DNA of 64,000 bases from Bathymodiolus brooksi. Taxonomy: Eukaryota > Mollusca > Bivalvia > Mytilida > Modiolidae. Positions 56,790-64,000 of this stretch are shown one piece after another. The notes beneath the pieces were generated by a model, which made no database searches, was not told the origin of the DNA, and worked only from the letters and a program-made list of their open reading frames with translations. A program made the translations under genes and the position numbers. The stretch spans positions 93,680,031 through 93,744,030 of the forward strand of contig OY804584.1 of the NCBI GenBank assembly GCA_963680875.1, read 5' to 3'. Position 1 is the stretch's first letter. Every line of letters starts with the position of its first letter.

Positions 56790-59700
56790 CTCAAGATACA
56801 GAGTGAAGACAAACAAAACAAGGAACACTGGCAATAGTAGACTCAAGATACAGTGAAGACAAACAAAACAAGGAACACTGGCAATAGTAGACTAAAGATA
56901 CAGAGTGAAGACAAACAAAACAAGGAACACTGGCAATAATAGACTCAAGATACAGAGTGAAGACAAACAAAACAAGGAACACTGGCAATAATAGACTCAA
57001 GATACAGAGTGAAGACAAACAAAACAAGGAACACTGGCAATAGTAGACTCAAGATACAGTGAAGAAAAACAAAACAAGGAACACTGGCAATAATAGACTC
57101 AAGATACAGAGTGAAGACAAACAAAACAAGGAACACTGGCAATAATAAACTCAAGATACAGAGTGAAGACAAACAAAACAAGGAACACTGGCAATAGTAG
57201 ACTCAAGATACAGTGAAGACAAACAAAACAAGGAACACTGGCAATAGTAGACTCAAGATACAGAGTGAAGAAAAACAAAGAAGGAACACTGGCAATAGTA
57301 GACTCAAGATACAGAGTGAAGACAAACAAAACAAGGAACACTGGCAATAGTAGACTCAAGATACAGTGAAGACAAACAAAACAAGGGACACTGGCAATAG
57401 TAGGCTCAAGATACAGAGTGAAGACAAACAAAACAAGGGACACTGGCTATAATAGACTCAAGATACAGAGTGAAGACAAACAAAACAAGGAACACTGGCA
57501 ATAGTAGACTCAAGATACAGTGAAGACAAACAAAACAAGGAACACTGGCAATAGTAGACTCAAGATACAGAGTGAAGATAAACAAAACAAGGAACACTGG
57601 CAATAACAGACTCAAGATGCAGAGTGAAGACAAACAAAACAAGGAACACTGGCAATAGTAGACTCAAGATACAGTGAAGACAAACAAAACAAGGAACACA
57701 GGCAATAGTAGGCTCAAGATACAGAGTGAAGTCAAACAAAACAAGGGACACTGGCAATAGTAGGATCAAGATACAGAGTGAAGACAAACAAAACAAGGAA
57801 CACTGGCAATAATAGACTCAAGATACAGAGTGAAGACAAACAAAACAAGGGACACTGGCAATAATAGACTCAAGCTACAGAGTGAAGACAAACAAAACAA
57901 GGGACACTGGCAATAGTAGACTCAAGATACAGAGTGAAGACAAACAAAACAAGGAACACTGGCAATAATAGACTCAAGATACAGATTGAAGACAAACAAA
58001 ACAAGGAACACTGGCAATAGTAGACTCAAGATAGAGTGAAGACAAACAAAACAAGGAACACTGGCAATAATAGACTCAAGATACAGATTGAAGACAAACA
58101 AAACAAGGAACACTGGCAATAGTAGACTCAAGATACAGAGTGAAGACAAACAAAACAAGGAACACTGGCAATAATAGACTCAAGATACAGAGTGAAGACA
58201 AACAAAACAAGGAACACTGGCAATACTAGACTCAAGATACAGAGTGAAGACAAACAAAACAAGGAACACTGGCAATAATAGACTCAAGATACAGAGTGAA
58301 GACAAACAAAACAAGGACCACTGGCAATAGTAGACTCAAGATACGGTGAAGACAAACAAAACAAGGAACACTGGCAATAGTAGACTCAAGATACAGAGTG
58401 AAGACAAACAAAACAAGGAACACTGGCAATAATAGACTCAAGATACAGAGTGAAGACAAACAAAACAAGGAACACTGGCAATAATAGAGTCAAGATACAG
58501 AGTGAAGACAAACAAAACAAGGAACACTGGCAATAGTAGACTCAAGATACAGTGAAGACAAACAAAACAAGGAACACTGGCAATAGTAGACTCAAGATAC
58601 AGAGTGAAGACAAACAAAACAAGGAACACTGGCAATAATAGACTCAAGATACAGAGTGAAGACAAACAAAACAAGGAGCACTGGCAATAATAGACTCAAG
58701 ATACAGAGTGAAGACAAACAAAACAAGGAACACTGGCAATAGTAGACTCAAGATACAGTGAAGACAAACAAAACAAGGAACACTGGCAATAGTAGACTCA
58801 AGATACAGAGTGAAGACAAACAAAACAAGGAACACTGGCAATAATAGACTCAAGATACAGAGTGAAGACAAACAAAACAAGGAACACTGGCAATAATAGA
58901 CTCAAGATACAGAGTGAAGACAAACAAAACAAGGAACACTGGCAATAGTAGACTCAAGATACAGTGAAGAAAAACAAAACAAGGAACACTGGCAATAATA
59001 GACTCAAGATACAGAGTGAAGACAAACAAAACAAGGAACCCTGGCAATAATAAACTCAAGATACAAAGTGAAGACAAACAAAACAAGGAACACTGGCAAT
59101 AGTAGACTCAAGATACAGTGAAGACAAACAAAACAAGGAACACTGGCAATAGTAGACTCAAGATACAGAGTGAAGACAAACAAAAGAAGGAACACTGGCA
59201 ATAGTAGATTCAAGATACAGAGTGAAGACAAACAAAACAAGGAACACTGGCAATAGTAGACTCAAGATACAGTGAAGACAAACAAAACAAGGGACACTGG
59301 TAATAATAGGCTCAAGATACAGAGTGAAGACAAACAAAACAAGGGACACTGGCTATAATAGACTCAAGATACAGAGTGAAGACAAACAAAACAAGGAACA
59401 CTGGCAATAGTAGACTCAAGATACAGTGAAGACAAACAAAACAAGGGACACTGGCAATAGTAGGCTCATGATACAGAGTGAAAACAAACAAAACAAGGAA
59501 CACCGGCAATAGTAGACATAAGATACAGTGAAGACAAACAAAACAAGGGACACTGGCAATAGTAGGCTCATGATACAGAGTGAAAAAAACAAAACAAGGA
59601 ACACCGGCAATAGTAGGCTCAAGATACAGAGTGAAGACAAACAAAACAAGGGACACTAGCAATAGTAGAATCAAAATACAGAGTGAAGACAAACAAAACA

Positions 59701-62700
59701 AGGGACACTGGCAATAGTAAGCTCAAGATACAGAGTGAAGATAAACAAAACAAGGAACTCCGGCAATAGTAGGATCAAGATACAGAGTGAAGACAAACAA
59801 AACAAGGAACACTGGCAATAGTAAGCTCAAGATACAGAGTGAAGACAAACAAAACAAGGGACACTGGCAATAGTAGGCTCAAGATACAGAGTGAAGACAA
59901 ACAAAACAAGGGACACTGGCAATAGTAAGCTCAAGATACAGATGGAAGACAAACAAAACAAGGAACACTGGCAATAATAGACTCAAGATACAGAGTGAAG
60001 ACAAACAAAACAAGGGACACTGGCAATAATAGACTCAATATACAGAGTGACGACAAACAAAACAAGGGACACTGGCAATAGTAGACTCAAGATACAGAGT
60101 GAAGACAAACAAAACAAGGAACACTGGCAATAGTAAGCTAAAGATACAGAGTGAAGACAAACAAAACAAGGGACACTGGCAATAGTAGGATTAAGATACA
60201 GAGTGAAGACAAACAAAACAAGGACCACTGGCAATAGTAGACTCAAGATACAGTGAAGACAAACAAAACAAGGGACACTGGCAATAGTAGGCTCAAGATA
60301 CAGAGTGAAGACAAACAAAACAAGGGACACTGGCTATAATAGACTCAAGATACAGAGTGAAGACAAACAAAACAAGGAACACTGGCAATAGTAGACTCAA
60401 GATACAGTGAAGACAAACAAAACAAGGAACACTGGCAATAGTAGACTCAAGATACAGAGTGAAGACAAACAAAACAAGGGACACTGGCAATAGTAGGATC
60501 AAGATACAGAGTGAAGACAAAAAAAACAAGGAACACTGGCAATAATAGACTCAAGATACAGAGTGAAGACAAACAAAACAAGGGACACTGGCAATAATAG
60601 ACTCAAGATACAGAGTGAAGACAAACAAAACAAGGAACACTGGCAATAACAGACTCAAGATACAGTGAAGACAAACAAAACAAGGAACACAGGCAATAGT
60701 AGGCTCAAGATACAGAGTGAAGACAAACAAAACAAGGGACACTGGCAATAGTAGGATCAAGATACAGAGTGAAGACAAACAAAACAAGGAACACTGGCAA
60801 TAATAGACTCAAGATACAGAGTGAAGACAAACAAAACAAGGGACACTGGCAATAATAGACTCAAGATACAGAGTGAAGACAAACAAAACAAGGGACACTG
60901 GCAATAGTAGACTCAAGATACAGAGTGAAGACAAACAAAACAAGGAACACTGGCAATAATAGACTCAAGATACAGAGTGAAGACAAACAAAACAAGGAAC
61001 ACTGGCAATAGTAGACTCAAGATAGAGTGAAGACAAACAAAACAAGGAACACTGGCAATAGTAGACTCAAGATACAGAGTGAAGACAAACAAAACAAGGA
61101 ACACTGGCAATAATAGACTCAAGATACAGAGTGAAGACAAACAAAACAAGGAACACTGGCAATACTAGACTCAAGATACAGAGTGAAGACAAACAAAACA
61201 AGGAACACTGGCAATAATAGACTCAAGATACAGAGTGAAGACAAACAAAACAAGGACCACTGGCAATAGTAGACTCAAGATACAGTGAAGACAAACAAAA
61301 CAAGGAACACTGGCAATAGTAGACTCAAGATACAGAGTGAAGACAAACAAAACAAGGAACACTGGCAATAATAGACTCAAGATACAGAGTGAAGACAAAC
61401 AAAACAAGGAACACTGGCAATAATAGACTCAAGATACAGAGTGAAGAAAAACAAAACAAGGAACACTGGCAATAGTAGACTCAAGATACAGTGAAGACAA
61501 ACAAAACAAGGAACACTGGCAATAGTAGACTCAAGATACAGAGTGAAGACAAACAAAACAAGGAACACTGGCAATAATAGACTCAAGATACAGAGTGAAG
61601 ACAAACAAAACAAGGAACACTGGCAATAATAGACTCAAGATACAGAGTGAAGACAAACAAAACAAGGAACACTGGCAATAGTAGACACAAGATACAGTGA
61701 AGACAAACAAAACAAGGAACACTGGCAATAGTAGACTCAAGATACAGAGTGAAGACAAACAAAACAAGGAACACTGGCAATAATAGACTCAAGATACAGA
61801 GTGAAGACAAACAAAACAAGGAACACTGGCAATAATAGACTCAAGATACAGAGTGAAGACAAACAAAACAAGGAACACTGGCAATAGTAGACTCAAGATA
61901 CAGTGAAGAAAAACAAAACAAGGAACACTAGCAATAATAGACTCAAGATACAGAGTGAAGACAAACAAAACAAGGAACACTGGCAATAATAAACTCAAGA
62001 TACAGAGTGAAGACAAACAAAACAAGGAACACTGGCAATAGTAGACTCAAGATACAGTGAAGACAAACAAAACAAGGAACACTGGCAATAGTAGACTCAG
62101 GATACAGAGTGAAGACAAACAAAAGAAGGAACACTGGCAATAGTAGACTCAAGATACAGAGTGAAGACAAACAAAACAAGGAACACTGGCAATAGTAGAC
62201 TCAAGATACAGTGAAGACAAACAAAACAAGGGACACTGGCAATAGTAGGCTCAAGATACAGAGTGAAGACAAACAAAACAAGGGACACTGGCTATAATAG
62301 ACTCAAGATACAGAGTGAAGACAAACAAAACAAGGAACACTGGCAATAGTAGACTCAAGAAACAGTGAAGACAAACAAAACAAGGGACACTGGCAATAGT
62401 AGGCTCATGATACAGAGCGAAAACAAACAAAACAAGGAACACCGGCAATAGTAGACTCAAGATACAGTGAAGACAAACAAAACAAGGGACACTGGCAATA
62501 GTAGGCTCATGATACAGAGTGAAAACAAACAAAACAAGGAACACCGGCAATAGTAGGCTCAAGATACAGAGTGAAGACAAACAAAACAAGGGACACTAGC
62601 AATAGTAGAATCAAAATACAGAGTGAAGACAAACAAAACAAGGGACACTGGCAATAGTAAGCTCAAGATACAGAGTGAAGATAAACAAAACAAGGAACTC

Positions 62701-62890
62701 CGGCAATAGTAGGATCAAGATACAGAGTGAAGACAAACAAAACAAGGAACACTGGCAATAGTAAGCTCAAGATACAGAGTGAAGACAAACAAAACAAGGG
62801 ACACTGGCAATAGTAGGCTCAAGATACAGAGTGAAGACAAACAAAACAAGGGACACTGGCAATAGTAAGCTCAAGATACAGATGGAAGAC
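56790..62890. repeat. Higher-order repeat in array 2, period about 2,940 bp
   Basis: Units from about 58,232-59,960 recur at 61,171-62,900. The unusual gatggaagac variant occurs at 59,941 and 62,881, and aactccggcaatag at 59,757 and 62,697. These copies are longer relatives of the 2,832-bp block, differing by insertion or loss of whole units. Confidence 0.75.
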
Positions 62891-64000
62891 AAACAAAACA
62901 AGGAACACTGGCAATAATAGACTCAAGATACAGAGTGAAGACAAACAAAACAAGGGACACTGGCAATAATAGACTCAAGATACAGAGTGAAGACAAACAA
63001 AACAAGGGACACTGGCAATAGTAGACTCAAGATACAGGGTGAAGACAAACAAAACAAGGAACACTGGCAATAGTAAGCTAAAGATACAGAGTGAAGACAA
63101 ACAAAACAAGGGACACTGGCAATAGTAAGCTCAAGATACAGAGGGAAGACAAACAAAACAAGGGACACTAGCAATAGTAGGATTAAGATACAGAGTGAAG
63201 ACAAACAAAACAAGGGACACTGGCAATAATAGACTCAAGATACAGAGTGAAGACAAACAAAACAAGGAACACTGGCAATAATAGACTCAAGATACAGAGT
63301 GAAGACAAACAAAACAAGGAACACTGGCAATAATGGACTCAAGATACAGAGTGAAGACAAACAAAACAAGGAACACTGGCAATAGTAGACTCAAGATACA
63401 GAGTGAAGACAAACAAAACAAGGAACACTGGCAATAGTAGGCTCAAGATACAGAGTGAAGACAAACAAAACAAGGGACACTGGCAATAGTAGGATCAAGA
63501 TACAGAGTGAAGACAAACAAAACAAGGAACACTGGCAATAATAGACTCAAGATACAGAGTGAAGAGAAACAAAACAAGGGACACTGGCAATAATAGACTC
63601 AAGATACAGAGTGAAGACAAACAAAACAAGGGACACTGGCAATAGTAGACTCAAGATATAGAGTGAAGACAAACAAAACAAGGAACACTGGCAATAATAG
63701 ACTCAAGATACAGAGTGAAGACAAACAAAACAAGGAACACTGGCAATAGTAGACTCAAGATAGAGTGAAGACAAACAAAACAAGGAACACTGGCAATAGT
63801 AGACTCAAGATACAGAGTGAAGACAAACAAAACAAGGAACACTGGCAATAATAGACTCAAGATACAGAGTGAAGACAAACAAAACAAGGAACACTGGCAA
63901 TAGTAGACTCAAGATAGAGTGAAGACAAACAAAACAAGGAACACTGGCAATAGTAGACTCAAGATACAGAGTGAAGACAAACAAAACAAGGAACACTGGC

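Larger units (their letters stand above)
43215..64000. repeat. 52-bp minisatellite megaarray (array 2), open at right end
   Basis: Tandem array with unit pieces gaacactggcaatagtagac, tcaagatacagagtgaagac and aaacaaaacaag (52 bp), about 400 units by length. Two independent 50-bp variants occur: one lost ag (atacagtgaag), the other lost ca (atagagtgaag). Frequent base variants are gaacac/gggacac, gtagac/atagac and gactc/ggctc/ggatc. The plus strand is A-rich. Because 52 is not a multiple of three and units vary, all three minus-strand frames give hydrophobic 60-130 residue false frames (CFVCLHSVS type). The array lies about 4.5 kb past the gene's stop codon and runs out of the window. Confidence 0.97.

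Noticed and set aside
43235..63996. Dozens of minus-strand open frames of 60-129 codons in array 2 (CFVCLHSVS type)
   Set aside because: They are by-products of a 52/50-bp repeat read in three frames. Their spacing equals whole units and there is no start-site or exon context.
43215..64000. CRISPR-like appearance of regular repeats
   Set aside because: Units are contiguous with no unique spacers, and the sequence is eukaryotic.
1..64000. Centromere or telomere
   Set aside because: The arrays surround an apparently intact gene and the units are not telomeric; a centromere claim would need chromatin data.

Overview
This window reads as eukaryotic, AT-rich animal DNA, most likely from a bivalve mollusc and plausibly a mussel (Mytilidae). 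Supporting signs are long introns with GT-AG borders, molluscan-style tRNA-derived SINEs, LINE tails, and a dispersed repeat whose translation contains a SGLSILDCPF-like string that I remember from mussel sequences. The organism call is inference; no rRNA or mitochondrial marker is present. No prokaryotic gene, operon or CRISPR array is present.

Layout. (1) 1-24,283: one uninterrupted minisatellite with a 59-bp unit (57- and 62-bp variants), open on the left, containing recent higher-order duplications (5,782 bp, nested 1,767 bp and 940 bp). (2) 24,650-38,688, plus strand: the last ten coding exons of one transmembrane adhesion-type gene, in the order linker, AMOP domain, VWD domain, linker, one Sushi/CCP domain, transmembrane helix, short cytoplasmic tail. 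It resembles the SUSD2 / mesh / mucin-4 family. All exon phases agree and the joined window part is 1,965 nt (654 codons plus stop). The 5' exons must lie left of the window, so the 24-kb array sits in an intron. (3) 38,690-43,180: intergenic DNA with LINE, SINE and other dispersed-repeat remains. (4) 43,215-64,000: a second huge minisatellite with a 52-bp unit (50-bp variants), open on the right, again with kilobase-scale higher-order repeats of about 2.48, 2.83 and 2.94 kb.

The gene's introns are the most unusual part. The 5' splice site of the second VWD exon, with its upstream coding sequence, has been amplified into an array (28,305-32,008) carrying dozens of AG|GTAAGA donor motifs. The 3' splice site of the fourth VWD exon, with the start of that exon, has been amplified separately (34,251-34,630, eight copies, the last one being the real exon). 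A 5'-truncated LINE with a 14-bp target-site duplication sits inside the donor array. Downstream, two further Sushi exons are dead: one has in-frame stops and a SINE inserted in the codon of its last cysteine; the other is a frameshifted remnant.

The two giant arrays seem related. Single copies of a dispersed element at 32.7, 40.6 and 43.2 kb contain the 59-bp unit (reverse orientation) directly followed by sequence resembling the 52-bp unit. Both arrays therefore probably grew from neighbouring segments of one mobile-element family, in opposite orientations. All homology statements come from reading the sequence; no search was run.
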